Source: Phycisphaerae bacterium
Lineage (GTDB): Bacteria > Planctomycetota > Phycisphaerae > Tepidisphaerales > Tepidisphaeraceae
Assembly: GCA_026004655.1 (NCBI GenBank)
Contig: BPJO01000002.1
Span: 62,001-126,000 of the forward strand
Reading direction: 5' to 3'
Length of the DNA stretch: 64,000 nt
The notes beneath the pieces are model-generated. The model ran no database searches and had not been told where the DNA came from. It saw only the letters and a list, made by a program, of their open reading frames with translations. This document shows positions 36,412 to 46,055 of the stretch, one piece after another. The stretch's first letter is position 1; the number at the start of each line of letters is the position of its first letter. The position numbers and the translations under genes are program-made.

Positions 36412-38745
36412 ATGAACTGGTTAGGTCGTTTTCTGCAAACCCAATGGAAACCAATAGGAGGGTTGATTCTGGTCTTCTGGGTCATTACAGCCCTTCCTGC
36501 TCGAGCCGCAACACACGAGCAGATCCAAGCCTCGATCGAACGAGGGGTACGGTTTCTCTACAGCAAGCAAAACGAGTTCGGAAACTGGGAAAGGACCCAG
36601 CAACGCCCCGTCAACACCAAACCGAGTGGTACCGACGAAGGACAATGGGGCGGACGCACGTCACTGGTGACGTACGCACTTCTGGCAGCCGGAGAAAAAC
36701 CTCTGGACCCTCGAATCGTCAAAGCCACGGATTGGTTGCGAGACGCGCCGATCACCGGTCACTATGCTTTGGGCGTGCGCGCGAATGTCTGGTTGAACTT
36801 GCCCCCGACTCAACCCAACCGCGAAGCGCTGATGAAAGATGCAAGGCTTTTGCTATCCGGCGTGTCTAAAACGGGCGTGAATCGTGGTTTTTATGATTAC
36901 CAACCAGGAGGGAATCGACTCGATATCAGTTGCTCCCAGTACGGAGTTCTGGGTATGTGGGCAGCTGCCCAGTGGTTGGAAGAGATTCCTGCGTCCTACT
37001 GGAACCTGATCGAACCGTCATGGAGAAACCAACAGGGGGGCGAAGGGGGATGGGCTTATAACGGAAAAAACGCCACAGCGGACCATCCCTATTCCCTCCA
37101 GATGACTGCTGCCGGGGTGGCAACTTTGTTTATTACCCAGGAATTCCTGCACGCCAATGACGGTATCGAAGGTAATAAAGGCAATATCATCGATCCCTGG
37201 ATCAACAAAGGACTTTCCTGGATCGCCAAAAACTTCCCGATTCTGGTCACGGACTCGGGTTATAAAAACAGGCTTTACACGTTTTATGGGATCGAACGGA
37301 TCGGTGTAGCTAGCGGATACAAATACTTCGGCAAGCTCGATTGGTTCGCACAAGGTGCTGAAGCGATCGTTCGGTCTCAGTCCTCCAATGGGAGCTGGAA
37401 CAACAGCGAAATCGATACCGCCTTCGCGTTGTTGTTCTTATCCCGAGGGGGGGCACCGGTGATGATGAACAAACTGCAGTACAACATCACCAACCCAAAG
37501 GCCAAAGATCCGCAAACTGCTTCGAAGGAAGCTAACTGGAATCAGCGCCCACGCGATGTTGCCAACGCCACCCGGTGGGTCGGACAAAAAACCGAACGCA
37601 TGCTTAACTGGCAGATCATCAATCTCAACGTCGCCTCCATGCGCGATCTGTATGATTCCCCCATCCTTTATATCACCGGAAACCAGACCTTGTCCTTCAC
37701 CGACAAGGAAAAAGCGATGCTCAAACAGTATGTCGAAAGCGGGGGGCTGATCATCGGGAACGCCGACGTAGGGAAAAATGAGTTTGTTCGTTCCTTTCGA
37801 TCGCTGGCCAGCGAACTGTTTCCAGAATATGAGTTCATGCAGTTGGCAGACCAGATGGATCATCCGCTGTTGGTCAATCAGCAGTTCAATGCCAGCAGTT
37901 GGAAGCGAAAACCCCGCTTGGAAGCCTTGGGAAATCGGGCACGACTGTTCATGATCCTGATTCCAAACGATGACTTCAGTCGAGCCTTGCAGTTGCGGGA
38001 CCGCAATCGTGAGGAAATTTTCGAGTTCTTCGCAAATGCCTATTTGTATTCGACGGATAAGAAGCCCGGTAAGTTCAAGGGATATACCCATGTGGTGACT
38101 GCCGATCCGAAGATTCAACCTTCGACCGAGATCAAAATTGCCCGAATCAAGTACACCGGACGATGGGACCCGGAGCCGGGAGGGTGGAGGCAACTGTCGG
38201 CCAGGATGCACAATCAGGACAAGATCAGCTTAAGCACCCAAGCCATCGACCCGGAAACCGATTCCCTGACCGGTTTCAAAATTGCTCATCTGACCGGGAC
38301 CGACGCCTTCACATTCAATGACGAGCAGCGCAAAGCGATCAAATCCTTCATTGATGCGGGAGGATTGCTGGTCATCGATTCGTGCGGCGGATTTGCAGAG
38401 TTCGATTCTTCGGTTCAGAACGAGTTGTCAAAGATTTTTCCAAACGAAGTGGCGCAGCTTACACAACCGCTGAAGTCGGATCATTTGATCTATACCCTTG
38501 CTGACGGGAAAAAAGTCGAACCCCAGTACCGGGTCTATGCCCAACTTAAACTCGGTGCCGATGCGCTTAGATTCAGACTGCGAGGGATGACGGTTAACGG
38601 TAAACTTGCGGTGATTTACAGTCCAGATGATCTAAGCGTCGGACTGGTCGGAAATGATATCGACGGGATCATCGGCTACGAACCGGAAGTGGCGACAACC
38701 CTCATGCGACAGGTCATCCTTCTCAAAACCGCAGGAAAGATATAA
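36412..38745 (+). CDS. DUF4159 domain protein with N-terminal prenyltransferase-like repeat domain
   Basis: A secreted or membrane-anchored protein of 777 residues. It starts with a signal anchor (LILVFWVITALPARAA). The first half has alpha-barrel repeats like the terpenoid cyclase/prenyltransferase fold: QASIERGVRFLYSKQNEFG, TSLVTYALLAAGEK, and AIVRSQSSNGSWNN. From about residue 420 a DUF4159-type domain follows (LYDSPILYITGN, then KQYVESGGLIIGNAD), repeated near 640-680 as SFIDAGGLLVIDSCGGF. This architecture is common in Planctomycetota. Function is unknown. The ATG at 36412 is preceded by GGAGGT, 9 bases away. It directly follows sppA. Confidence 0.8.
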   Translation: MNWLGRFLQTQWKPIGGLILVFWVITALPARAATHEQIQASIERGVRFLYSKQNEFGNWERTQQRPVNTKPSGTDEGQWGGRTSLVTYALLAAGEKPLDPRIVKATDWLRDAPITGHYALGVRANVWLNLPPTQPNREALMKDARLLLSGVSKTGVNRGFYDYQPGGNRLDISCSQYGVLGMWAAAQWLEEIPASYWNLIEPSWRNQQGGEGGWAYNGKNATADHPYSLQMTAAGVATLFITQEFLHANDGIEGNKGNIIDPWINKGLSWIAKNFPILVTDSGYKNRLYTFYGIERIGVASGYKYFGKLDWFAQGAEAIVRSQSSNGSWNNSEIDTAFALLFLSRGGAPVMMNKLQYNITNPKAKDPQTASKEANWNQRPRDVANATRWVGQKTERMLNWQIINLNVASMRDLYDSPILYITGNQTLSFTDKEKAMLKQYVESGGLIIGNADVGKNEFVRSFRSLASELFPEYEFMQLADQMDHPLLVNQQFNASSWKRKPRLEALGNRARLFMILIPNDDFSRALQLRDRNREEIFEFFANAYLYSTDKKPGKFKGYTHVVTADPKIQPSTEIKIARIKYTGRWDPEPGGWRQLSARMHNQDKISLSTQAIDPETDSLTGFKIAHLTGTDAFTFNDEQRKAIKSFIDAGGLLVIDSCGGFAEFDSSVQNELSKIFPNEVAQLTQPLKSDHLIYTLADGKKVEPQYRVYAQLKLGADALRFRLRGMTVNGKLAVIYSPDDLSVGLVGNDIDGIIGYEPEVATTLMRQVILLKTAGKI

Positions 38746-38780
38746 ATTACGCTAATTAAAAGGGTTATATCCGTAATAAG

Positions 38781-39602
38781 TTACAACAGCTTCTCCCATC
38801 GGTGTCGGAGGTGGAAGATCTCCACGGATTGGTTCAGAAGGGTTGGAACCGTATCCAAATCCAGCATCGTCGCAGCATCGCTTTTGGCGTTTTTCGGGTC
38901 GGGATGGCATTCCAGGAACAACCCGTCCACACACCCGCTGGCGATGGCGGCTCTGGCGAGAAGCGGTGAATACTGAGGGTTGCCGCCGCTTTGATGGCCT
39001 TGGGCGGCTGGCATCTGTGTGCTGTGAGTGATGTCAAATACGACAGGACATCCCAGACGTTTCATCTCGGCCAGACCGGTAAAATCATTGACCAGGCGGT
39101 TGTACCCGAAGAAAGTTCCTCTTTCACACAACCAGACCGAATGGTTTCCGGTAGCACGAATCTTTTCCACCACGTTGCCCATTTCCTGTGGAGACATGAA
39201 CTGTCCTTTTTTAACGTTGACGGTTCTGCCCGTTCGTCCACAGGCCTGGAGCAGGTCGGTTTGTCGTGCCAGAAAGGCCGGAACCTGAAGAACATCCACG
39301 ACCGTGGCGGCGGTTTCGACCTGGCCGGTTTCATGAATATCGGTCAACACCGCGATACCGAAAGTGTTCCTGATTTCGCTTAGGACCGCCAGACCACCTT
39401 CCAACCCCGGACCGCGAAAACTGCTGCTGCTGCTACGATTGGCCTTGTCAAAGCTGGCTTTAAAAATATACACCACCCCCAGCTTGTCGCAGACCGATTT
39501 CAGATATTCTGCGATCCGTAAACAGAGGTCCCGGGATTCGATCACGCACGGTCCGGCAATGACAAATAAGCGGTTCGGATCCATCGACAAAGCAGGGTTC
39601 AT
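38781..39602 (-). CDS. kdsA: 3-deoxy-8-phosphooctulonate (KDO-8-P) synthase
   Basis: Condenses arabinose-5-phosphate with PEP to make KDO-8-P for the inner core of lipopolysaccharide; 273 residues. Diagnostic segments are FVIAGPCVIESRDL, FKASFDKANRSS followed by FRGPGLEGG, VLTDIHETGQV, VNVKKGQFMSPQEM, LCERGTFFGYNRLVNDF, DITHSTQMPAA and DGLFLECHPDPKNAKSDAAT. The metal-binding Cys is absent at the usual position after AGPC (C is present in AGPC, as in metal-dependent forms). It lies one base from the lipid-kinase gene and is probably co-transcribed with it. Confidence 0.95.
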   Translation of the reverse strand: MNPALSMDPNRLFVIAGPCVIESRDLCLRIAEYLKSVCDKLGVVYIFKASFDKANRSSSSSFRGPGLEGGLAVLSEIRNTFGIAVLTDIHETGQVETAATVVDVLQVPAFLARQTDLLQACGRTGRTVNVKKGQFMSPQEMGNVVEKIRATGNHSVWLCERGTFFGYNRLVNDFTGLAEMKRLGCPVVFDITHSTQMPAAQGHQSGGNPQYSPLLARAAIASGCVDGLFLECHPDPKNAKSDAATMLDLDTVPTLLNQSVEIFHLRHRWEKLL

Positions 39603-39603
39603 G

Positions 39604-40500
39604 TCAGGTCACGATAAGGCCCAAAGGTTCTTCCAGCAAGTCGATCCGGGCGGGGGTGCTTCCCAGAGAATCTCCGTCCACCTGAATCGGGATCGGTTCA
39701 CGACTGGCGATTTCCACCTGCTGGCCACGGGTGTAGATGACCCCGGGGGCGTCTGAATGTCTACCGATCGTGGTCAACATCGTTAGTCGGATTAACTCGT
39801 CCACCGATTGGCAAGGCATCACACAGACATCCAGTTGACGGTCGGTTGAACTAGCTTGGTTCAGTACCGGAAACCCCGTCCCGTATTCTGCCACGTTCCC
39901 GACAAAGACTTGTGCGGGTTGTCGGTCATGCACCAGTTGTCCGTCCACCCTGACGCTCAGCGGAACAAACCGGTAGGTCTTCAGTGATCGGAGGATCGGA
40001 GGAAGATAAGACCATCGGGTGATGGGTCCCCGTCGGACTTCGGACAGACGACGAACCACTTCCGAGTCCAGGCCGCAACTGATCATGAGTAGTGATATCT
40101 GCTCGTTTACCCTCGCCACGTCTAGTCGCGCCACGCGTTTCTGGTCGAGCAGATGGACGACCTGTTCTGGCAGCTTCTGAGCGGAGTATCGCAATCCCAG
40201 ATGTTTCTGCATCAGGTTGGCGGTTCCGAGCCCGATTACCAGAATCGGGGGGATTTGCGAAACAGGCATCAGGTCGGTCAGCTTCTGAACGGTGATTCGA
40301 AGGGTCCCGTCACCACCAAGGATGACGATGGCATGAACGGAACTCGGGTCCGGGATGACATCCAGGGTGCGGATGTGCTCGACAAAAGGATGAGGATCGT
40401 AGCCCGCTTGCTGAAGGGTGGGAATCAACCGGTCGATGATCGAACAGGCTTGTCCACGGCCAGACAGCGGGTTGGCAAAAATCAAAACCCGTTTCCGCAC
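39604..40500 (-). CDS. Diacylglycerol kinase-fold lipid kinase
   Basis: A protein of 298 residues of the DAGK catalytic-domain family. It has VLIFANPLSGRGQ (N-terminal strand and glycine loop), AIVILGGDGTLRIT (nucleotide-binding GGDGT), and LGTANLMQKHLGL (the GTAND-type motif with N). The C-terminal half contains VRVDGQLVHDRQPAQVFVGN and QVDGDSLGSTPARI, as in YegS-like kinases. It phosphorylates diacylglycerol or a related lipid. The GTG start is at 40500, and kdsA follows two bases after its stop. Confidence 0.82.
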   Translation of the reverse strand: MRKRVLIFANPLSGRGQACSIIDRLIPTLQQAGYDPHPFVEHIRTLDVIPDPSSVHAIVILGGDGTLRITVQKLTDLMPVSQIPPILVIGLGTANLMQKHLGLRYSAQKLPEQVVHLLDQKRVARLDVARVNEQISLLMISCGLDSEVVRRLSEVRRGPITRWSYLPPILRSLKTYRFVPLSVRVDGQLVHDRQPAQVFVGNVAEYGTGFPVLNQASSTDRQLDVCVMPCQSVDELIRLTMLTTIGRHSDAPGVIYTRGQQVEIASREPIPIQVDGDSLGSTPARIDLLEEPLGLIVT

Positions 40501-40514
40501 GAAAAATTGTAGGC

Positions 40515-41255
40515 TCAGACAGACGTCAGTGTGGAAACGGTCTGATTTTGGGTGTCTCGAACGATCTGTCCGTCTTGTAACCAGATGGTTCGCTGGGCTC
40601 GTTGCGCGACACCCGGGTCGTGGGTAACCAGTACGATGGTCGTTCCAGACTGATGCAGTTGGTCAAAGATTTGAAGGATCTGTTGCCCGGTCTTGCTATC
40701 CAGCGCTCCGGTCGGTTCGTCAGCAAGGAGTATCAAGGGGTTGTTGACCAGTGCCCTGGCGATACAGACGCGTTGTTGTTGTCCGCCCGACAGTTGCATA
40801 GGCCGATGATCTCCGCGTTCGGCCAGTCCGACTCGTTCGGTCAGTTGTCTGGCTTTAGCGTGTCTTTCGTGGGGGCGCATACCTTGATAAAACATCGGGA
40901 CTTCGAGGTTTTCCAGGACGGTCAGTTGCTGAATGAGATTGAAGTTTTGAAAGACGAATCCGATGGACCGGCTTCGGATTTCGGACAGTTGGTCATCGGG
41001 GAGGGTGCTGACGTCTTGTCCGCCGAGGATGTAGGACCCGTGGGTCGGTTGGTCCAAGCAACCTAGAATATTCATCAGGGTCGATTTTCCAGACCCACTT
41101 GCGCCCATGATGGCCAGATATTCACCTTGACGAATATGTAGGCTGACTCCCCGCAACGCAGCCACTTCCACATCGGTTCCGGGTTTACGATAAACTTTCC
41201 ACACGTCCGAAATCTCGGCGACGTATTGATCGACCAAAGCCGTATCGGGTTTCAT
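40515..41255 (-). CDS. ABC transporter ATP-binding protein (MacB/LolD subfamily)
   Basis: A protein of 246 residues with Walker A (GASGSGKST), Q-loop in FVFQNFNLIQ, signature LSGGQQQR, Walker B LILLADEPTG and the D/H-loop in VLVTHDPG. The sequence of the core is that of the MacB/LolD subfamily, whose ATPases partner with MacB-type permeases that move lipoproteins, peptides or antibiotics. No permease gene is adjacent in this window, so its partner is elsewhere. It lies upstream of the lipid-kinase gene by 14 bases on the same strand. Confidence 0.88.
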   Translation of the reverse strand: MKPDTALVDQYVAEISDVWKVYRKPGTDVEVAALRGVSLHIRQGEYLAIMGASGSGKSTLMNILGCLDQPTHGSYILGGQDVSTLPDDQLSEIRSRSIGFVFQNFNLIQQLTVLENLEVPMFYQGMRPHERHAKARQLTERVGLAERGDHRPMQLSGGQQQRVCIARALVNNPLILLADEPTGALDSKTGQQILQIFDQLHQSGTTIVLVTHDPGVAQRAQRTIWLQDGQIVRDTQNQTVSTLTSV

Positions 41256-41360
41256 GTATGAGGATTATACCTAACTACTTACCAAGCAGTGGCTTTGGCG
41301 GATACAAAAAAAACGAATCATCAATGAACCGATCCGATTTTTGAATCGTATAATTAGATG

Positions 41361-41438
41361 AAACAGATGTTTCCCAACCCCAAGCCCTCCTTCCCTGGGC
41401 GGCGAGGAATGCCGAGAGGTCCTCGCCGCCTTATTTTT
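41361..41438 (+). ncRNA. Candidate small RNA or orphan transcript (about 78 nt)
   Basis: Two minus-strand genes flank a forward-strand unit: a perfect TATAAT at 41349-41354 with a weak -35 box, then about 80 bases with a 5-bp hairpin AAACA-GA-TGTTT, then the terminator at 41398-41438. No coding frame is credible in it. The unit could be an independent small RNA, or the terminator may serve another purpose. Confidence 0.4.
41398..41438 (+). terminator. Intrinsic terminator, 11-bp G/C-rich stem
   Basis: GGCGGCGAGGA (41398-41408) pairs perfectly with TCCTCGCCGCC (41420-41430) around an 11-base loop, followed by TTATTTTT on the forward strand. The reverse strand has no T tract after the stem, so it works in the forward direction. 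Confidence 0.8.
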
Positions 41439-41458
41439 GCAGAAAATTTTCTGGACCC

Positions 41459-42331
41459 TCAGGTACGATTCAGAAGATTCAATAAGGCGTTGTGGTACGG
41501 AGTATGAACCCACAACCGGTGGTATTCGGCTCCACCGTCGTGGGCCGCTTGACGGATATGGTTCAGATGTTCTGAAACCTGCTGACGATAATCATTCCGG
41601 ATCTGACGGGTATCAATTTCAACCCGTTCCCCGGTTTCCAGATCCTCGAGCGTGATCCGGTGGTGATCCGGGAGTGTCAGTTCCGTTCGATCCAACAAGT
41701 GCAGGATCATCAGAGAATGTCGTTTATAACGGAGGTGTTGAAAAGCGCGGGCCAGATGTTCGGGTTCGCACCACAAGTCTGAAATCAAAATGAACAAGGA
41801 TCGTCTTGGCGCACGCTCGGCCAGGTCATGCAGATGACGGGGCAGGTCAGTCGAACCCCGGGGTGTGAGTGTCTCTAGGTGTTTAAAAAACCTATCCAGA
41901 TGCGAGGCGGATCCCCCCGCAGGAAGATCGACCCGGACTTGTTCGTCCGCAGCCAAGAGGCCTACCCAATCCTGTTGGCGAACAAGCAAATACCCCAGAC
42001 AAGCGGTCAGATGTTTGGAATAATCAAGTTTTCCTGCATACCCCATAGACCGACTCGTATCCACGATGAATAACCCGCGAAGGTTGGTTTCTTGCTCGAA
42101 AAGCTTGATGAAATAACGATCCGAACGAGCGTAGGCTTTCCAGTCCAGGTGTCGGATTTCATCCCCCGGGGAATAATCCCGGTGTTCTGAAAACTCGACC
42201 GAAAACCCCCGGTGAGGCGAACGGTGCTGACCGGTCAGAACACCTTCGACGACCTGACGCGCGGTAAAAGCCAGTCGCGACATCGCCGCTGCGTCTGAAG
42301 CCGAGAAAAAACGGTAACGGGGAACCGACAT
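41459..42331 (-). CDS. DUF58 domain protein (VWA-like, MoxR-associated type)
   Basis: A cytoplasmic protein of 290 residues. The DUF58 signature GFSVEFSEHRDYSPGDEIRH followed by LDWKAYARSDRYFIKLFEQE is near the N-terminus, and LFIVDTSRSMGY is a metal-ion-dependent adhesion site (D-x-S-x-S). DUF58 proteins are usually encoded with MoxR AAA ATPases and BatA-type membrane VWA proteins. A BatA-like gene is at 49879 but no MoxR gene is in the window. Molecular function is unknown. Confidence 0.88.
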   Translation of the reverse strand: MSVPRYRFFSASDAAAMSRLAFTARQVVEGVLTGQHRSPHRGFSVEFSEHRDYSPGDEIRHLDWKAYARSDRYFIKLFEQETNLRGLFIVDTSRSMGYAGKLDYSKHLTACLGYLLVRQQDWVGLLAADEQVRVDLPAGGSASHLDRFFKHLETLTPRGSTDLPRHLHDLAERAPRRSLFILISDLWCEPEHLARAFQHLRYKRHSLMILHLLDRTELTLPDHHRITLEDLETGERVEIDTRQIRNDYRQQVSEHLNHIRQAAHDGGAEYHRLWVHTPYHNALLNLLNRT

Positions 42332-42399
42332 ATTAACAGTTTAAAAGCGAATAACTCGCAGACAACCGATCACAACTCTTATTTCTTATTCTAATCGCG

Positions 42400-42996
42400 T
42401 TAATCAGCGTTTGTGTTCGATACAGAAACGGGTTGGAGAATCTCGATCGTCATCGAACCGTAATTTCGGTGATCGATCCGTTCCCACCCCGGAAGCGACA
42501 AATAATCCTTCACGTCATGACGAAAAATCAATTGCCCGTTGCGTGTGTTGCATCGTTGAGATAATTGTCGTGCCAGTTCCTTCAGTCGATCGGGTATATC
42601 AGTCACTAGTCGATAAGGCGGGTCCAGGAAAATCAGGTCGGCCTGTTCCTCGATCCCTCGGATCGTTCGAAAAATGTCTCCGGGAACGACCCGGCTTTGC
42701 CTTGCTACACCTAAGGATTGAATATTCTGTTTCAAACGGGTCAAGGCGGATCGGTCGGCGTCGAAAAAAAATACCCGATCAGCCCCCCGAGACAGACATT
42801 CCAACCCCATGCTTCCGGTCCCGCAAAAACAGTCAAACACCACCGAACACGCTATTCGGTGCGATAAAATATCAAATAGACTTTGTTTGGCCCGATCGGT
42901 GATCGGACGGGTGGTCTTGTCATTCTTCGGGGGAATCAAAGTTCGACCCCGAAACTCACCGGCAATGATACGCAAACCCCGTGATCCTCTCTGCAA
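42400..42996 (-). CDS. rsmD: 16S rRNA m2G966 methyltransferase
   Basis: Methylates N2 of G966 in 16S rRNA. The 198-residue protein has RIIAGEFRGRTLIPP and TRPITDRAKQSLFDILSHRI (substrate region), motif I in VVFDCFCGTGSMGLE and the catalytic motif IV in LIFLDPPYRL. The start codon is TTG at 42996 (no ATG in frame nearby), so the N-terminus is slightly uncertain. Confidence 0.93.
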   Translation of the reverse strand: MQRGSRGLRIIAGEFRGRTLIPPKNDKTTRPITDRAKQSLFDILSHRIACSVVFDCFCGTGSMGLECLSRGADRVFFFDADRSALTRLKQNIQSLGVARQSRVVPGDIFRTIRGIEEQADLIFLDPPYRLVTDIPDRLKELARQLSQRCNTRNGQLIFRHDVKDYLSLPGWERIDHRNYGSMTIEILQPVSVSNTNAD

Positions 42997-43036
42997 AACC
43001 GAAAAACCATGGTATCGGAGGGTTTTCTGTGTTTAA

Positions 43037-44764
43037 TCAATTTGTCAGTTCCGCTAACTCCTCGGCTACGGCCTGGATCAACGGTCCAATCGTTTGAGAC
43101 GAAAAATCAAACCGCAAGCCCGCAGCCTCGAATAGCTTGGGAAGCGGACGTGTTCCTCCTAACTTTAATGCTTTGCGATAGTTAGCTAACGCTTGTTGTG
43201 GATCTTGTCGACTTTTCATCCATAACTGTAATGCGCCGATTTGCGCAATCCCGTACTCAATGTAATAAAATGGGGCGTGGAACAGATGAAGTTGGCGCAT
43301 CCAGTTGCTGGCTTTGACGTGTTCGTATCCGTTCCAGTCGATGATGCTGGAAAACCGGTCGGAGATTTGCAACCAGGCTTCGGTGCGTTGATGACGGGTG
43401 TGATTGGGGTGTGTGTAGATCCAGTGTTGGAACTGGTCGATCGTAGCCATCCAAGGGAAAAACCGGATCACCCCTTCCAACCAAGCGTGTTTGGCGCGTT
43501 TGGCGTTATCCGGATCGTTATAAAAAACGTTGTAATGGTCGCTAGCGAGAGCTTCCATGGACATGCTGGCCACTTCGCAGAACTCCATCGGGGCCTGACG
43601 AAGGAAAGTCAATGGTTCGTGGTTAGCAGCGGCTAGGAAATGGAAGGCGTGTCCTCCTTCGTGCAAGAGTGTTTCCACATCGCGCTGTAGCCCGGCTGCG
43701 TTCATGAAAATGAAAGGTTGTCGGCTTTCTTCCAGATTACACTGATATCCCCCGGGTTGTTTTCCGGGTCGGCTTTGAAGGTCCAGGTTGCCGTGGGTTC
43801 GTAGGGTTTCAAAATCCGCTGCCAGATCCGGAGACAGACGTTCGAAGATTTGTTTGGTCCGGGTGACAAATCCGTCGATATCGTTCGGGTCGAATGGTCG
43901 AAGAGGGGGTCTGCCTTTTGGATCAACCGCCAAATCCCAAGGTCGAAGAGAATCCACTCCGAGGTCGGACTGACGTTGACGGTCTAACTGTCTAACCAAC
44001 GGGACCACCGATCGTTCGATCGCGTCGGAGAACTGATGGCAATCCTCTGGCGTATAGTCAAAGCGTTTGAGTGCTTTCCACGTGTAAGAACGGTAATTAT
44101 CGAATCCGGCATTTTGGGCGATTTGTTGACGAAGGGAGAGCAATTTTTCGTAAATCGTTTCTATTTTTTCGTTGTCCTGTAGACGACGTTTCACCCCGGC
44201 TTCAAAGGCTTCAAAGCGGGTTTGACGGTCGGTCTCTTCCTGAAACCTCGCCAATTGTTGAAGCGTGTAGGTCTGCCCACGAAACTCCACAATCATAGCC
44301 CCACAAATCTTGTCATACTCGGTGACCAGCCGAGTGACTTCGGTCTCCAGTGCCACGTTCTCCGGTCGAAATACCTCGACATCCGCAGCCCATTTTCGGG
44401 TGAGCATCTGAAATCGCTGGTCGGTCAATGACGAACGATGAGGCGAATCCAGATATTTTTTCTGCAGCTCAAAATAGATCGGTTTGAGCCTGGGTTCTAT
44501 GTTCTCCACAAAGTGCAAAAACGCTTTTTCGATTTCCGGATCATCGGTGTGACAGGATTTGTCGATATACCGACGAGACCCGTATTCATCAATGACGGCA
44601 GACAACTCGCTGATCTGCAATAACCAATCCGACAGCTCCTGCGGGCTGGAGGGTTCACGGGTTCTTAGCTGGTGCAATAACGGTTCAATCTGCGAAAAAT
44701 CGGAAGGGTCTAAATCCACGGGGACAAAGGTTCTAGACGGTTTCTGAGAGACAACAGTTTGCAT
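43037..44764 (-). CDS. M3 family oligoendopeptidase (PepF-like)
   Basis: A zinc metallopeptidase of 575 residues that cleaves oligopeptides in the cytoplasm. The catalytic motif is VETLLHEGGHAFHFLA (HExxH), and the third ligand region is MEFCEVASMSMEAL. The C-terminal helical part includes FHAPFYYIEYGIAQIGALQL, typical of M3B/PepF. The start is set at ATG 44764 (MQTVVSQKPSRTFVPVDL), because the upstream frame reads as a poor Cys-rich extension. It is downstream of the DUF1570 gene by 40 bases on the same strand. Confidence 0.9.
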   Translation of the reverse strand: MQTVVSQKPSRTFVPVDLDPSDFSQIEPLLHQLRTREPSSPQELSDWLLQISELSAVIDEYGSRRYIDKSCHTDDPEIEKAFLHFVENIEPRLKPIYFELQKKYLDSPHRSSLTDQRFQMLTRKWAADVEVFRPENVALETEVTRLVTEYDKICGAMIVEFRGQTYTLQQLARFQEETDRQTRFEAFEAGVKRRLQDNEKIETIYEKLLSLRQQIAQNAGFDNYRSYTWKALKRFDYTPEDCHQFSDAIERSVVPLVRQLDRQRQSDLGVDSLRPWDLAVDPKGRPPLRPFDPNDIDGFVTRTKQIFERLSPDLAADFETLRTHGNLDLQSRPGKQPGGYQCNLEESRQPFIFMNAAGLQRDVETLLHEGGHAFHFLAAANHEPLTFLRQAPMEFCEVASMSMEALASDHYNVFYNDPDNAKRAKHAWLEGVIRFFPWMATIDQFQHWIYTHPNHTRHQRTEAWLQISDRFSSIIDWNGYEHVKASNWMRQLHLFHAPFYYIEYGIAQIGALQLWMKSRQDPQQALANYRKALKLGGTRPLPKLFEAAGLRFDFSSQTIGPLIQAVAEELAELTN

Positions 44765-44804
44765 ACCGCAACGATAGCACCCGTCAGGTCCGGGGGCAAA
44801 ACCG

Positions 44805-46028
44805 TTATCGCATTTCGAACGCCAGGTCATAGAGGATCTGACGATCCACTTCATAAAACCGGACACGGATCTGCGACTGTCCGGGAGGACTCAACACGAT
44901 GTCCGGAAGGGGTCCCCGGCGTTTCTGGAGTCGAAGCACCTCGGTCGGCCAAGGCGTGTTGGACAGGTCGCTTAAATACGTCAGGGCGTTTTCCTCGTAG
45001 GTAAGGGTTTGTCCGTCGCGTTGTTCGGTCAGGTGGTATCGACCTCGTGAGAGATGATCGCGAAGCGCCTGGATGGAATCGAATCGTTTCCCCTCTTCGT
45101 AAAAAATTCGGAGCAATTCCGCCAGTTTGCTCATCCGGTCGGAGTAGACGGCCATCGGGGTAGGGGTCAGTTGAGAAGCCCATTCGCTGAACCGTGCTTC
45201 AAACCCCTCGATATTGTCCGAAAAATTGGCCACAAACGCCTCGTCCGGGGACTGACCGTTATGGATATCCCTCAGACAAGCCAACAGACGACTACGGTAA
45301 CGGGGGGCACCGTCGTTCCCTGCAGCAAAAATCAGAAAATGCGTCATCGCCCAGGCCTGGTTGTACTGGGCGCGACCGGTTCGGGGATCTTTCATCCGGG
45401 ACTGAAAATCCTCCCGGCTCATCGACATGAACTTTCGAAACGGGATCATTCGTCCCTGACGGATATCCTCCCGCAGCTCGGTGATCCGTCGGGGAGGAAC
45501 CTGACCGAGAATGAACTGATTTCCGGTCCAAACCCCTTCTTCAAAGATCTGCGCCAATCCTTCATCCAGCCAGATCGGTAGGTTGGGGGAAATGACCTCC
45601 CAGGCAAACTGATGAAACGCTTCGTGTTGGAGGGTTTGACGCAATCCCGTACGACCCTGACCTTCCTCAAATCCTGCCAACGCCCGTTGTGCCGGGATGA
45701 AAATACCCGCGGAGTTCGGGACCCGGTTTCCGGTGAACCGGATGTAGTCGCTTCGTTTCTGAAACAGGTAAACGTTGAACTTCTGTCCCGAGGGAGTGGT
45801 AAAGTCGGCCAAACGACGGGAATATTCTTCATACATCGCGTCCAGTCGCTTGGCATAATCACGCACGACCGCAGGTTCCAGATCGGATTCGATACGGTAA
45901 TGACGCGTTTCATACGTCCGCATCGTCCCGGCGACCGGATCGGCTAGTAACAACACCATCCCCAGGCTCGCCCATCGGACCGGACGAGATCTTCCATGAC
46001 TTTTGCAGAACGGTTGGTTTTCGTCCAT
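44805..46028 (-). CDS. DUF1570-type gluzincin metalloprotease (peptidase MA-like)
   Basis: A secreted protein of 407 residues. A signal peptide (WASLGMVLLLADPVAG) precedes RTYETRHYRIESDLEPAVVR, typical of this family. The zinc site is RQTLQHEAFHQFAWEV (HExxH) with the Glu ligand in WLDEGLAQIFEEG, the gluzincin arrangement. The rest is helical. The family is abundant in Planctomycetota; substrates are unknown. It is divergent from lysS with a gap of 27 bases; the ATG at 46028 is preferred to the GTG at 46031. Confidence 0.82.
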   Translation of the reverse strand: MDENQPFCKSHGRSRPVRWASLGMVLLLADPVAGTMRTYETRHYRIESDLEPAVVRDYAKRLDAMYEEYSRRLADFTTPSGQKFNVYLFQKRSDYIRFTGNRVPNSAGIFIPAQRALAGFEEGQGRTGLRQTLQHEAFHQFAWEVISPNLPIWLDEGLAQIFEEGVWTGNQFILGQVPPRRITELREDIRQGRMIPFRKFMSMSREDFQSRMKDPRTGRAQYNQAWAMTHFLIFAAGNDGAPRYRSRLLACLRDIHNGQSPDEAFVANFSDNIEGFEARFSEWASQLTPTPMAVYSDRMSKLAELLRIFYEEGKRFDSIQALRDHLSRGRYHLTEQRDGQTLTYEENALTYLSDLSNTPWPTEVLRLQKRRGPLPDIVLSPPGQSQIRVRFYEVDRQILYDLAFEMR

Positions 46029-46055
46029 CACGGCTTTATCATTGTCGGACTTTTC

